Below are positions 21,102-32,512 of a stretch of DNA of 64,000 nt, piece after piece. A model generated the notes under the pieces. It saw only the letters and a program-made list of their open reading frames with translations. It was not told the origin of the DNA and ran no database searches. How positions within the stretch are numbered: position 1 is the first letter of the stretch; every line of letters starts with the position of its first letter. Both the position numbers and the translations under genes were made by a program. Source of the DNA: Amoebophrya sp. A120 (lineage: Eukaryota; Sar; Dinophyceae; Syndiniales; Amoebophryaceae); contig CAJINV010000001.1 in assembly GCA_905178155.1 (NCBI GenBank), forward strand, positions 3,215,675 through 3,279,674. The letters are read 5' to 3'.

Positions 21102-24100
21102 TCACTGACCTTCCTCCTCACCGAGAGCACCGTTAAACTCGTCCACATTGTCATCAGCAACGCTCGGATGCCCTGCTTCGTACATAGATCGTCGGCAGGG
21201 CACCGAAACGATGCCGATACCCCGAGACGGTACGCTTCCGGAGCGTTGGCGCGGGAGCAAGGCCGTCGTCGAGATTTTGTTTCCCGTCGACTTCCGGCTG
21301 CTTCCGACGACAGTCGACGCCTTACTGGACCGCCGAGACGACGGACCGCCCGCAGGCGCGATGCCGCTGATTCCCTTGCTCAGGCTGGAGTCATCCGGCT
21401 GCGGCGGTACTGGCGGAAGTGATAGTGGTTGTGCGCCAACGCTGGCCCGCTTTTCGTCGGCAGCCGGTACATCAACTACACCTAGGTCTAGCACAATGTC
21501 CGCGGGCGAAATAGAAGCACCACCGGCCCTTGACTGCCGAGCAGAAGAAGATGTAGTTGCCGCTGCGGGGGCCACTGGTGCACCAGAACAACTACCCTCT
21601 GGCACAACAGCAGAAGATGCAGAAGACGTGGGTTGAAACTGCAACACCAAAGATGCCACCCGGCGGTACTTCCGGTAGGGATTTGGGGTGCGTTGCTGGT
21701 TCGATTCGTCGTCCGGCGTGGTGGCGCAGGCCGGGGAGGTAGCCCGGGTGCCCCGCGACTCAGAGAGGGGCGAACTCCGGAAGGTGCAGGTAGGGCTCGG
21801 CAACGTTGCGCGGGGAGGAGCAGATGAAGTTGCAGTTGAAGTTGCACTACTGCCGGTTGCATTCGTAGAACCACCAGCAGCGCCACCATAGTCATGGTGC
21901 TGATGATGTTTTCTTGAAGTGGTCTGATCGCCGCCTGCATTCGGCAAGTTAGATGATTGGTGAAGTGTTGTTGTTATGCTGCTTCTATTGCAGGACGAAG
22001 ATGAACTAGCGCAGCTTCCGTGTTGTTGTTCCTGCTGGTGTTCTCCGATCATTTCTCTTGGTGGATACACATCATCATCTTCATCATCCCGTGGCGGATA
22101 CACTGTATCGTCCTGGTGCCGCTCATCTTCGACACCGTCCTCCCGGACGCTTCTCCTATCCGTTGTACTCGTGGAATGGTGGTCTGCTTCCGTTTTACTC
22201 GGTCGTTTCGCCGTCCACTGAGGGGCACGGGCGGTGGTCGAGGACGAGCTCTTCCCGTGGCTGCTGTGAAATCAAATTGGTGACGGCGCTAGGTAACATG
22301 ATTTACGGAAATTAGGGTAAAGCGTGGAAATGATCGGTGTGTGCACAAAATCAACCTCTTGAGAGACATAAACATGTGTGACCGTAACTCCAAGCCTTTC
22401 TATACCTGTCATCCACAACAGCCGAAAAGCACATCCCCGTCTCCGTGGGACCCGCTCCAAGCGAAGCGATCAACCGGTCCGTGTCCACTGAGGTACTACT
22501 ATCCTCTTGCTGCGTTTTGTTCACAGATTGCGCCGCGGAGGAGGAACTCGCTGAGCCCTGGCCCTGCGAAGACGAGGAGGAAATTCGCTGCATATGGATT
22601 GCAGAAATGTCTGGGTCTGGAAGATTGCAACTTGTCATGGTAAATCTGAAGCATGCAAAAATCTGTGTTGCATGAGTGCCAAAAGCTGGCCACTTTTGAC
22701 CAAGTTGGAAGGGAGTTTCTCATGCAGGACAGGCATGGCGGAGACCTCGTAGAGTCTGTCATGCTAGGTCCCGCATTCCAGACCTCATGGGTCATGAAAA
22801 ATCTGCATGACAAGTCTACACTTTTCCAGACCCAGACTACATTTTTACATTTGATATTGCACAAGGGCCGACAAGCGCGCGGCCAGCTCTTCCGTTTCGA
22901 AGGGATTCTTCGCCAGGGCCTGCTGTGAGCAGCTTGCTGTGCTCGAGTACGCTGAGAAGCGTGTCGTGGGTCGAAAATGATAAGTGGCGCAACTCTGCTG
23001 GCTGTCGCGATGCTTGTTATTCGACGTTGCAGGACCTGCATCAGGCTGGTCAGCAGCCTCTCTGGAAGTATCTAACCTGCTTCGTGCGTCCTCCTCATCG
23101 TCCTCCTCCTCATCGTCGGTGGGGGAGATTCGGTCTTCCTGCCAAGTTTCGCCGCGCTGCAGCTCCTTGGATGGACGGCTTGTGGTGACTCGCGTGGTTC
23201 TCCTCGTTGAGGACCGCGATTCGGGCAAAACTGTTTCCGAAATCCCGCGCCGGAGATTCTTCTCACCAGCACCAGCAAGCGGCCCACTTGAAGACTCGTC
23301 CGCGCTGTCTTCGGGAACCGGCGCGAGGCTGTGGCGCATGTCGCTTTTCCGGTTACAACTTGTGGTCTCCCTGCCGGAAGAGCCGGTGCTTGTTGCCCGC
23401 ACAGCAGGCATGTTATTTCTCGTGCCGCCTAAAGAGTTGTGACTTGTTTCCTCGAAGGCTGTTGTGATACAGCTCTCTTGCGAAGAGGACCGAGCTACTA
23501 TCGCCTGATCTCCGAACGGGTCAGAAGAAGAAGAGGAGCTACTTGCGCGGCCGTTCTCGAACTCGCTGACCCTCGCGAAAGCCGAGACCCGCATCAGATC
23601 CGACCAGGAAATGCTGCTTGATCGATCACCTTCTTGCTCGAGCGAGTTGTTAACGTTCTCGGCGTCGTCCTGTTCTCCTCGTCCGCCCGATGGTCTACTA
23701 CTGCTTTGTGATCCACCATCTGTTCTCCTCGGATCTTGCACGTCGGGCTGTGCACGATGACCAGAACAGGATGACGTCGAAGCTTCTTCGCTGCTGGGAC
23801 TCCCCGTTGCTTCGCTTGCGATTTCCTCCGCGGGGGAGCTGGACCCGGACGCCGACCCAGCAGTCGTCGACGCATCTTCGTCCACCTCCCCGGGAGACCC
23901 GACCTTTTCCGTGGAAGTTTGTTGCACCGTCAAGCTCGCCATGGTGGAAATCGAGGAGATTCTCGTTTGCGAGATCCGGTTAAGGCTTTTGTTCTGTTGG
24001 CACACGACGGCCAGAAATTCCTGGTAGTCAATGGTGCCCTTCCCGGTCAGATCAGCCTCGGCAATCATCCCCTCGGCGTCGTGTAGGAGTACGTCGCGCA

Positions 24101-26239
24101 GCTGCTCGTTGCTCAGCTGCCCGTCCTGCTTGTACGCGAGAGTGTCGAAGATCTGCAAAGGTTGAGGAAAGGTCGGATGGGAAAAATGGAACACGACGTG
24201 ACCAAGACGTTGTAGCTCGTTGCAGTCCGTTGAGAGGGGTACAAAAGGCAGATGCGCGCAACACTCAAAAAATCTACTTAAATGAGCAAAGTGCAGCTCT
24301 ATACCTGTTTCAGCTGTTCCCCGTGCCTCTGCGGCAAGCAGCAGTGCCTTTGCAACATTGCCGCGACAAACTGCGAGTAAAACACCTCCCGCACCTTCCC
24401 CGGAGTGTCCGTCGCTATTGCCGTGAACAGTTCCCGTATTTCGGACGTGGCAATGTTCGGTTCCAACCGTCGCAGCAATTCTGCGAAGTCGTGGATCCGC
24501 AGGGTCCCCCGCCCGGATCGGTCCATGACGAAGAAGAGCTCCATCAGATCCGCCGTGTCTTCGGAGGACAGCCGGTAGGCCAGCATCAGCAGCCCGGCGC
24601 GCATCAGCCGGGATCCGGACGCGAACTTCCGCAAATTGTCCAGAACCCCGTGTAACCTTCCCTGCATCGCGGTCACGGATTGGCGGTGGAAATATGGGCG
24701 CAGAAAATCGTGCTGCAGCGCCGCTTCCCCGGACAACCTCCGCTCCGGGTCCACGTCGAGCAGGCACAGAACGAAATTCTGGGCGGTCCGGCTCAATTTT
24801 TGCCATCTGGTGTTAAAACGCACCCGCCCGCTGCGGATCTTTTCGATCACCGATTGGTTGCTGGATCCCGTGAAGGGCGGCGACCCGGTGAGCAGCATGA
24901 AGGCGATCACCCCCATGCTCCACGTGTCGCACTTTCGGTTGTAGCTGCGTCGCAGCACGTCGGGGGACGCGTAGTGCAGGGTACCGCAGGGGAGCTCCAA
25001 AATGTCGCCGGCGGAGCGGACACGTTTGCTAAACCCAAAATCAATCAACTTCAGGTGCTCCGTGGAGGAGGATGAGGGGGAACTTGCGCTGCTGCTGCTG
25101 GAAGTCGAAGAGTTTTGCTGCTTGCTCGTGGAGTTGTGATTTGTCGTGCTCGTTGTACTTGGCGCTGGCGGCGGTTTCCCGCTGTTGCTGCGGCGCGGCG
25201 GATTTGATGTTGCACTGCTGTTTCCGGAGGTGGATTTGTGTGTACTGTTCGTTGCGGTTCCACTTGTAGTTCCATCAGCTGATCCCCCCGCCGGGGTGGA
25301 AATGGAACAACTATTGCCAGCACAAGATGAGCTAGTTCCTCCAGCACCTGACGCTCTTGAAGACGTTCTCTGCTGCTGCTGCTGCGAAGGAGCCGGAACC
25401 ACTGTACTAGGCAGGCTGTACATCCAATTTTCCAGCTTCAAATCGCGGTGGACGATGTTGTAGGAGTGCAAATAATTGACCGCGAGGAACATCTGGGACA
25501 AAGCGTGCGCCGCTTCCTCTTCTGTGAACACCCCCAGGTTGCACAGCCGGTCGTACAATTCTTCCGCGCAGAGCTCCATCACCAGCCAGAGGTGGTACCG
25601 GTCCTCGTACGCGTAGAGAAGTTTGCAAACGTTCGGGTGATCGAGAGACAAGTACACATTGATCTCCTCGCGCAGCATCTCCAACCGCCGCTCATCGGTC
25701 GCAAGCTTCTGTTTCGCAAACCCCTTGACCGCGGCACGCTGCCCGGTCACCTTGTGCTCCGCTAGAACCACGGCGCCGGAGAAACCTCGAATTAGGTTGT
25801 GATAGCTTTCGTACTCGTTTGAATTCTTTTTTCAAATCAATTTTTCCGCAACGCTACAAGAGTGTACTTACCACAAAACGCACTACTTTGAGAAGGTTTC
25901 AAGCTTCCGTTGCACTAGTCTGATCGAAAAGACCACACGATAAATTCTTCAAAGCAAATAACCTGTGCCCAGCGTTCGCTTCCGGTGCAGCTGCCAATCC
26001 CTCGTGACCGGCGCTTTGATGACCCGCAGGTTCGCCAATTTCGGCAGCAAAAAGTTGGTCCGGGCGAGGTAGCATTCCGGTTTGCTTTGTCGCAGTTTGG
26101 TCAATCGTATTGCCGTACTGGGCTCCGTCGGGGTGAGGGTGCGTTTTAAGATGCGGTTTTTCCACCCGCGCAGCCGGTCCCGGAATCCCGGCTCCTCCTC
26201 GTCGTAGCCCTGGTCTCCCCGGGACACTTCGTTACCCAT
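21102..26239 (-). CDS. Calcium-dependent protein kinase (CDPK-like) with long disordered tail
   Basis: Inferred exons: 26239..25963, a 14-nt micro-exon 25885..25872, ~25825..24305, 24152..22857, 22587..22406 and 22263..21102, about 1483 aa. The N-terminus MGNEVS fits N-myristoylation. The kinase shows a Gly loop (RGFSGAVV), AVK lysine (~131), HRDLKLEN (catalytic Asp ~225), DFG, an APE-like SPD and the DTWSMGV block. About 110 Ser/Gly/Thr-rich residues are inserted between HRDLKLEN and DFG. EF-hand-like loops follow (DRSGRGTLRIHD, YKQDGQLSNEQL, DLTGKGTIDYQE), as in CDPKs, where calcium relieves autoinhibition. The ~770-residue tail is Ser/Glu/Pro-rich and is split by an introner at 22593-22856. 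The exon 1 to kinase junction is the weakest part of the model. Confidence 0.85.
22593..22856 (-). mobile_element. Introner-like element, family B, copy 1
   Basis: This 264-bp element ends in inverted repeats containing TGTCTGGGTCTGG (left) and CCAGACCCAGAC (right), starting TAT and ending ATA. The flanks are CTGCA (22588-22592) and TTGCA (22857-22861), a 4/5 direct repeat. In the sense direction ..LVQ joins RISSSSS in frame once the element and one repeat are removed. It lies in the disordered tail of the CDPK gene. Confidence 0.85.
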
Positions 26240-27756
26240 CTTGACTAGATTCTAAAACTTACTCGCGATGCACGTTTGGCATAATTATCCTGTACGACGA
26301 TCCACACGCACAAAGATACAATCTCAGGCACTCGACTGCATGATAAAAAGTCGGACGACACTTACTCACTCGCTTCCCACGTCGTGTGAAGAGGACCAAG
26401 AAAGCGGAAGCGTACTGGGATTGACTCTCAAGTGAAACTGCAGTACGAGAGCGTGTTTATCACCGAAGGAGTTGCGTCGCGTTCTTTCGTGCAACGCCAA
26501 CCTCTGTGATGCTGCAGTACCGTCTTACTAACAGTCCTTTTCATTGAGCGACCTGGAAGACTGGTGTCACTGCTGGTGAAGTAGTTGCACAGTTGACACG
26601 ACCATACCGAATATGTCCTGAGGGAGCGAAGACGAACAGAACAAACAAGGTATAATGCCTCTAACATGCAAGACGCCTTGCAAAACATGGTCGTTCATTT
26701 ACCTCCCGTACAATTCTCATCCTTGCTCAGCATCCTAACTTGCGGCGAAATAATTTCCGTTGTTGCGTCTTTGGGGCTCCAGTGGCGTGGATCGTCGTGT
26801 CTTTTCTGAACCGCGGGCAACGAAATTCTCCTTACCTTCGCCGAAAAAGAGGAAAGCCGAAAAAAATCCGTAGGCAAAATAAAAAGCGAATCTTCCCTTG
26901 ACCAAAAGTTTGAGAGTGGGGGCACTCGAAAAAGTACAGTACAGTGAAAGTTCATATCGAAACGGGGGAACGAATGCTGGACGATGCCAGTGCCGAAAAG
27001 TGACAGCTAGCGATCCCCAGCCTCCAAAGAGTGTATACATGTGGTCCGTCGTTATGTTTTGAGCTTGTAGTTCGTTGTGGTAGATGTAGCCGGGGTAAGA
27101 GGCTGTAGCTCAATATCAAACAGTTGGATCGTCGTGTATTAGCGGAAACGACACTGCGCTATAGACACATTTTTAGGATTTTCTCCGTTTCCATGAAAAT
27201 TCGACCAAGAAACAAGAGAAATTTCACTCTCCCTTGCTTCACCGTCGAGTTCCCACGGAACGTTTTGTGATTAGGATAAAGGCATATTCAGAAACATTGT
27301 TTGTTCTTTCTTCCAAAGTGGTGCGAGATGTTGTTTCTAGGAAATTTTATTGATATTGTGCAAGAAAGTGAAAATAGCTCACCGTCCACGTCGCTAGCAG
27401 TCAGAGAAAACGGTGCACAAGCGAAATCTTCCCAGTTTTCCTCGAAATCACTTTACGCACCAATCTCCTAGTGTACTGATACCTAGCGGGGAGTAAAAAA
27501 CTGTTGAAAGTGTACAATGCATTTTACAAAAAAGTCAAAACAATTACAAGATTTTTCATATAGCATTGCGCCAAAAGAGTACACAAGAAACTAGGTTTGA
27601 TTTTGATTCTGCGTCATTTGAAAACACGAATAATGTACGATTTTGAAGAGGATTTTGTTCAAGTTCTAGTTGTCAGTTTCCGAAGTATGGATACAATTGG
27701 CGGGACGAATCAAAGACTTCTTCATTTTCACATTACGACCTTGACACCCGTGCTTC
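26240..27756. other. Intergenic stretch, no feature seen
   Basis: This 1.5 kb separates the CDPK start from the next gene's stop. Minus-strand frames at 26428-26688 and 26695-26955 are open but begin with non-ATG codons or lack domain content and cannot be joined to neighbours in phase. It presumably contains the CDPK 5' region. No repeat or RNA gene is visible. Confidence 0.4.
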
Positions 27757-29952
27757 TTACGCCTTCCCGGCGGCAGCGGCTTCCGCCGCGGCGGCCTTCT
27801 CCGCGGCCTTTCGCTTCCGCCAGTTGCGCTGCGCGCGGGCGATCGCGAGAATAACCATGATACCCATCGCCATAGCCGAGGCTCCCTTCAGCTTCGTGTC
27901 TAATAGACGCGCAACCGTGGAGGACTTGCTCTGTGTAGAGTTTTGCTTTCGGATTTAATCTTTTTTGGTATGGCATTATGCCGTAGAAATATTTGACTCA
28001 AGGTCTTCAACTTGTGCAACTGCAAGTCACTGCCATAAGCTTAAGTAACTTCTATCTTGCATGCTTGTTTCGGTATGAAAAAAAAAGATCAAAAATGATA
28101 CGATCAAGAGCTGGAAGTGGTCCGTTAACCCGTAGAGCTGTTGCATGGTCAGATCGAAGTCATCCTGGGTGATGATAGTCGTGAGCGCCTCCGTGATGGC
28201 GGGCTGCAGTTTGGCTTCCTTCTGGGCCTTTTTGGTGATTTTGCGCTTTCGGGGCTGGAAACCGTTTTCGACGGACGCGCCGAGTGCTGCCATAAACTTC
28301 ATGGCAAACTCCTTCTGCTGCTTCATAGAACCACCCTTCTTGCGCTCTGTTTTGCAGTTTTGTTTCAAAATCTGTCTCTATCAAGAAAGTAGACGACGAG
28401 AGGCTAGGTATAACTGCAGAATCAGATGAACTGTACATGCTTCGCATGCGAAGGTTGTACCTTGGTTCGGACTCCTGGAAACGCGGGGGACGATGAAAAG
28501 CAAGGTTTCCATCAGCGTGTTGACCTTAGCAGCGTTGGTGTGCAAACAGCGGAGCAGATCGTCCGCGGTGTCATTTTCTTCGTCCAAAGCCAACGGCAAA
28601 GAGGGTTTGCGGAGATCCTCGTCGTCAGTGAAGTGCAACCTGGAGGTATTTTCAATTTGATAAATATTGATTGGCGTTGCCTCAATAATATGCGTGGACA
28701 ATTCATGGCGGTGGATGTTTATCCGGTGAAAAAAAGGAAATTCAAATTGCTTCAAAATGAAAATCTTGCGCTTGCCTATTGTAGTAAACAAAACAATACC
28801 TCAAGAGAAAGTTCGCTTTCTGGAGCACGTAGACGCCGTTCTGCGCTGCGGTGCCGAGTTGGAGCATCAACCGGTAGCTGGTGGATCCCTGCTTCAGGCA
28901 ATTGGGGTCTTCTTTCAGTTTTTGCCGCAGGTAATCGCAGCGACTGGAGAGGACCACCGACAGTGTCCGGCACAGTTCCGCGAGCTCTCCGAGAAAATCT
29001 GGGAAGTCCGCCACGCATTCTGCACTGTTGGTCCATTCGCGCGAGGGTTTCTCGGCGGTCTCCTCCTGTCCCGTGGACTCGCCCGCTTGCACCACTTTCT
29101 GCTTCTCGAAAAAGACCAGCTCCGAATCCTCCGGAAAGGCCAGCTTCACGTCGTGTTTCTTTCCCCGTTTGGGGCTGTCCGCCGGCGATTTTCTGCAAAG
29201 GTTTTTGGAAAAAACTTTTGCCTTTGTAATTGTCCCACTTGTTTCCACGTCTCGCAAACGCGAACGTGGTCTTGCCTGTGCCAGGTCTGCGCATGCACTG
29301 AATAGTACTCCAAGTGTTCTCATGAATTCATCTATGAAATAAGCCCTCGACATAAAAGTCATGATCAGCATTGATACTCTCCCGCCTTATCGAGGTCCTC
29401 CGCTTGTGCCGTGTCTCCGTTTAACAGGTGCTCAGGAATGATACTCTTCGTGGCCAGCAACTTTGCGCGGTCGATGATCGCCTGGAGCGCCGGTGGCGTC
29501 TTGCACTGTCCTGGCTTTCCCTCTTATAGGACGAAAAAAGTGTTACAGTTACACATTGTGTTGCAAAATTGGTAACACAGACAATCTTTCTCATGGAGGA
29601 AATGCTTTGGAGCCTCGTTTCCTTCCTGTTTTGCCTTATGATCTTTGCATTGCAAGTTTTCTCTGTCACGTGGAGAAAACTTGTGATGCTGCAGTTACAG
29701 CAAATGTGTAACTGTAACACTTTTTTCGTGCGATACCTCTCCGGTGGCAGCTTCACCATCGGCCCCAGCCGCGCCACCCGCTGCTCCACCCGCGGTCGGG
29801 GATGCACCGCCCCCCGCGCTCGCGGCCGAGGCTCGGAAAGTCCCCGGCTTCAGAGGCATGCCCGGACGGAGAAAGAGATCACCCTGTGTCAAAAGATCCA
29901 ACCGCGGTTTACGTTCCGCGCCCGGAACCGCGGCTCCCTTTGCTGCGGCCAT
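27757..29952 (-). CDS. Unrecognised protein with C-terminal TM, six exons, one introner
   Basis: Exons inferred: 29952..29736, 29519..29378, 29192..28800, 28639..28461, 28346..28102 and 27930..27757, all phase-consistent; about 449 aa. It starts at a clear ATG (MAAAKGAAVPGAERKP), followed by an Ala/Gly-rich segment, then the introner, then mostly helical sequence. The fifth exon is basic (KKAQKEAK). The last exon ends with a single hydrophobic segment (MAMGIMVILAIARA) and an Ala/Lys-rich tail, as in tail-anchored proteins. Introns are 114-185 nt with GTAT or GTAC donors. I do not recognise the family; membrane attachment is inferred only from the C-terminal segment. Confidence 0.7.
29525..29735 (-). 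mobile_element. Introner-like element, single-copy family D
   Basis: This 211-bp element has inverted repeats built on ACGAAAAAAGTGTTACAGTT (left) and its complement near 29702-29731, with TAT and ATA termini. It is flanked by perfect CCTCT direct repeats (29520-29524, 29736-29740). Removing it with one repeat joins ATGEG to KPGQCK in frame. Here a GT-AG reading is possible (GTATCG..AAGAG, sense strand), unlike most other elements. Confidence 0.87.
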
Positions 29953-30741
29953 TTTTGGTGTTTTTAATCGACTTGTTTGGTGAAATAAATCGAGAAGTCT
30001 GTACTAAGTTCTGAGTCCGTGCTGCCCGTTTCTGAACGTCTTGAAGCGCTTCAAACCCTACTTCCGTCTGTGCGACGTGTATCTTCCCCTCTTGTTCTCT
30101 ACTTTGGCGAGCCAAAAAAAAACTTCTGTGCTATGTAGACCATTCAATGAAGAGAGTTTGGTGGGAGATTTTCGTAGAGACAGCGAGCAGAGGAACGAAT
30201 GCGTCGTCCCTCCTCACGAAGATGCCCGTCTGACGAATACGTAGGCCGTTTTTCATCTGTTTTCTCACTCGTCCCACGAAGCATTTCCTTTTCTGTACTC
30301 ACATTTTGAAAAGGCATGCTATTTGCAAAGCATGTGCTACGAATCGAAAATAGATACTGGAATAACGTTGTCCTGATAGTGTTGAAAGCGATGGGGTCTG
30401 GGTTCTTGCACACGAAGTTCCACGAGGGTAGATTGACGTTGATGGCTCATTGGCACTACTTTTGCTGAAGAATAAGCGAGTCGCTTTGTCTTCGACATAG
30501 GACTCAGTTTTTTCGTAGTCGATTCATTTTCATTGTTTCTGACGAGGCTTCTCCATACAGTTCCAAACGATGTTAGCAACCGACAGGCTGACTTTTAGTT
30601 GGATTTCTTTCAAATCCGATGATAGTGCTGAACACCGGCCCTGGAAAAGTTCGGGCGAACAAGAAATCCTGCTACGAGGAGTGGCTGGTGCACTGCAACC
30701 TCCCTACCGTAAGTTAGAGTTAGTAGAAGATTTGGGCTTCA
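29953..30741. other. Intergenic stretch, no feature seen
   Basis: This 0.8-kb gap lies between the start of the six-exon gene (29952) and the tandem repeat that begins at 30742. No coding frame with domain support and no RNA gene is visible. Confidence 0.4.
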
Positions 30742-31073
30742 GTAATTTGTATCACATGTCTCGCGCCGTCCTGTCATGGCGGCAGGGCGCATACTCTGAC
30801 AGCGATGGGGAAGAGGGTAGGCAAAGCCTACCAGCGAGTATGCACGATCCTGATACCACTCCAGGGCGGGAGGGTGGGGAAAATTTCGATCGCGCGATCG
30901 AATCGGGCGGCGTCTAGCCGGGACGGGGCGCTTGCCCATTTTTAGCCAAGCAGATACATAGTAGAGCAATGAGGAGAAGGGGCCCGACCCTCGCATACCT
31001 ATCAAATTACCTACCCTTATCTTCTCTCTGCCTGGACTCACAGGCTCGCCAGCCGTTCGAAGATAATGAACAT
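30742..31073. repeat. Tandem repeat unit 1, internally deleted (332 bp)
   Basis: This unit consists of a 121-bp left end (30742-30862), an 18-bp linker and a 193-bp right end (30881-31073). Both ends recur, as far as I can align by eye without mismatch, at 31074-31194 and 32265-32457. It therefore looks like the next unit with its ~1,070-bp core deleted. The sequence is GC-rich and contains several short open frames that I treat as chance. No TIR or TSD is evident. Confidence 0.85.
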
Positions 31074-32457
31074 GTAATTTGTATCACATGTCTCGCGCCG
31101 TCCTGTCATGGCGGCAGGGCGCATACTCTGACAGCGATGGGGAAGAGGGTAGGCAAAGCCTACCAGCGAGTATGCACGATCCTGATACCACTCCCATCGC
31201 AGGAAGGGTCGTGCACATCACTTGTCCCCATTGCCAACACGGACCAAGCTGCGTCCTGAACGAGGGAGCATGCCCCCCCACTCCGCCGGAGGGTTTTCCC
31301 TTCTGAGGCCCAATACTAGATAAGGGAGGGTGAATGGGGGTGGGGCGCTCGCCCGCACTCATGAGTGCGGCGACAAGACCCCGAGCGCGGTTCTCATCGC
31401 GCAGCGAGTCTGTCCGAATTCGCAGGCAGGCGACTGCCGGGCGGCCCCCCAATGCGGGGGCGCCCATTCCGTAGAGGTTAGCCACATGAGGGCTTTTGTA
31501 GTGGCGTGCCACTGCGTGATGTACTTGCGCCGCGTTTTCGCGGGTTACGAGAGGCGCGCGCCTCTGGATGGAAGCACCCTCCGGCCGGAGTAGCTAGCGG
31601 CCTCGCGCGCGGTCCCTCGTCGTATTCGGCGCTTGGCCTTGAGTGGGGCCTGGCTTCGGCAACACAAGCCCCTGCAGCGCGCAACAAAGCATTTGCGCAG
31701 CGACCGACGTGATGCCTCCGCCTGTAGTCAGGCAAGCTCCCCATAGAATCGGCCGCCTGGCCTCTTTCCTACCTAGAGCAGGCGCGGCGGCCCCGGCCTT
31801 TTAGCGTCTACGCTTGCCGCCGGGCGCGCTGGAGCGAGGCTGGCTCCACGGCTGCGCTGTGCGCTGCTCTTACTGAAAGCGAGGGCCACTCAGCCCGTCC
31901 AAGCGGTGCTTCATTCAACCAGAAGCACGCGGTGCATTTTCTCCCGGAACATGCGCGCGCGCGATGATTCACGGGCGAGCGACCCCCGGCCCCGGGCGTC
32001 GCGAGTACGCGGGCGCCGACTCTTGTCGGCAGAAGGAGCTGCGATGCAGCTACGTAGATTTCTGGGCGTTACGCCTCGCGCAGGGATCTGCAGTCGCACA
32101 CCTCGTGCTCAGTCCCCGATCGAGGATCTGCACTCGCTCCCCAGTTCGGAAAGCGGATGCAAGCTGGCCGCGGCAGTACCCGCCAGCACTTGGCTTTTCT
32201 AATTGCTACTGCGCTCCCCTGACTCTGTTCAGCGCTTGCTGAAAACGTCAAGAGGAAGAAGCGCAAATTTCGATCGCGCGATCGAATCGGGCGGCGTCTA
32301 GCCGGGACGGGGCGCTTGCCCATTTTTAGCCAAGCAGATACATAGTAGAGCAATGAGGAGAAGGGGCCCGACCCTCGCATACCTATCAAATTACCTACCC
32401 TTATCTTCTCTCTGCCTGGACTCACAGGCTCGCCAGCCGTTCGAAGATAATGAACAT
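31074..32457. repeat. Tandem repeat unit 2, full length (1,384 bp)
   Basis: This unit begins exactly where unit 1 ends and has the same left end (31074-31194) and right end (32265-32457) around a GC-rich core (31195-32264). The core holds many short inverted repeats, such as GCACTCATGAGTGC, but no long frame with a known domain. A head-to-tail pair with one internal deletion suggests satellite-like DNA or a non-autonomous element. It does not resemble rRNA or a spliced-leader/5S array as far as I can see. Confidence 0.8.
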
Positions 32458-32512
32458 TTATATGTTTGTTAGCGCAACTACAAACTTATTCTTTGTAGTA
32501 CTTCTCCTCCTT

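Noticed and set aside
22845-24806. Upstream extension of the CDPK tail exon (His/Arg-rich, frame open to 24806)
   Set aside because: It overlaps the kinase exon in a different frame; the acceptor at 24153 with phase 0 gives the EF-hand region directly.
28426-29229. Plus-strand frame of 267 codons
   Set aside because: It is antisense to three exons of the six-exon gene at 27757-29952, which join in phase through GT-AG introns.
30934-30950. A sequence similar to the dinoflagellate spliced leader (TGCCCATTTTTAGCCAAG), also in the second repeat copy
   Set aside because: It differs from the conserved 22-nt leader at several positions and I see no donor and Sm-site layout of an SL RNA gene.
30744-32457. 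Several long open frames in the GC-rich tandem repeat, on both strands
   Set aside because: They overlap in all frames, as expected for GC-rich DNA with few stops, and none has a domain or plausible start.
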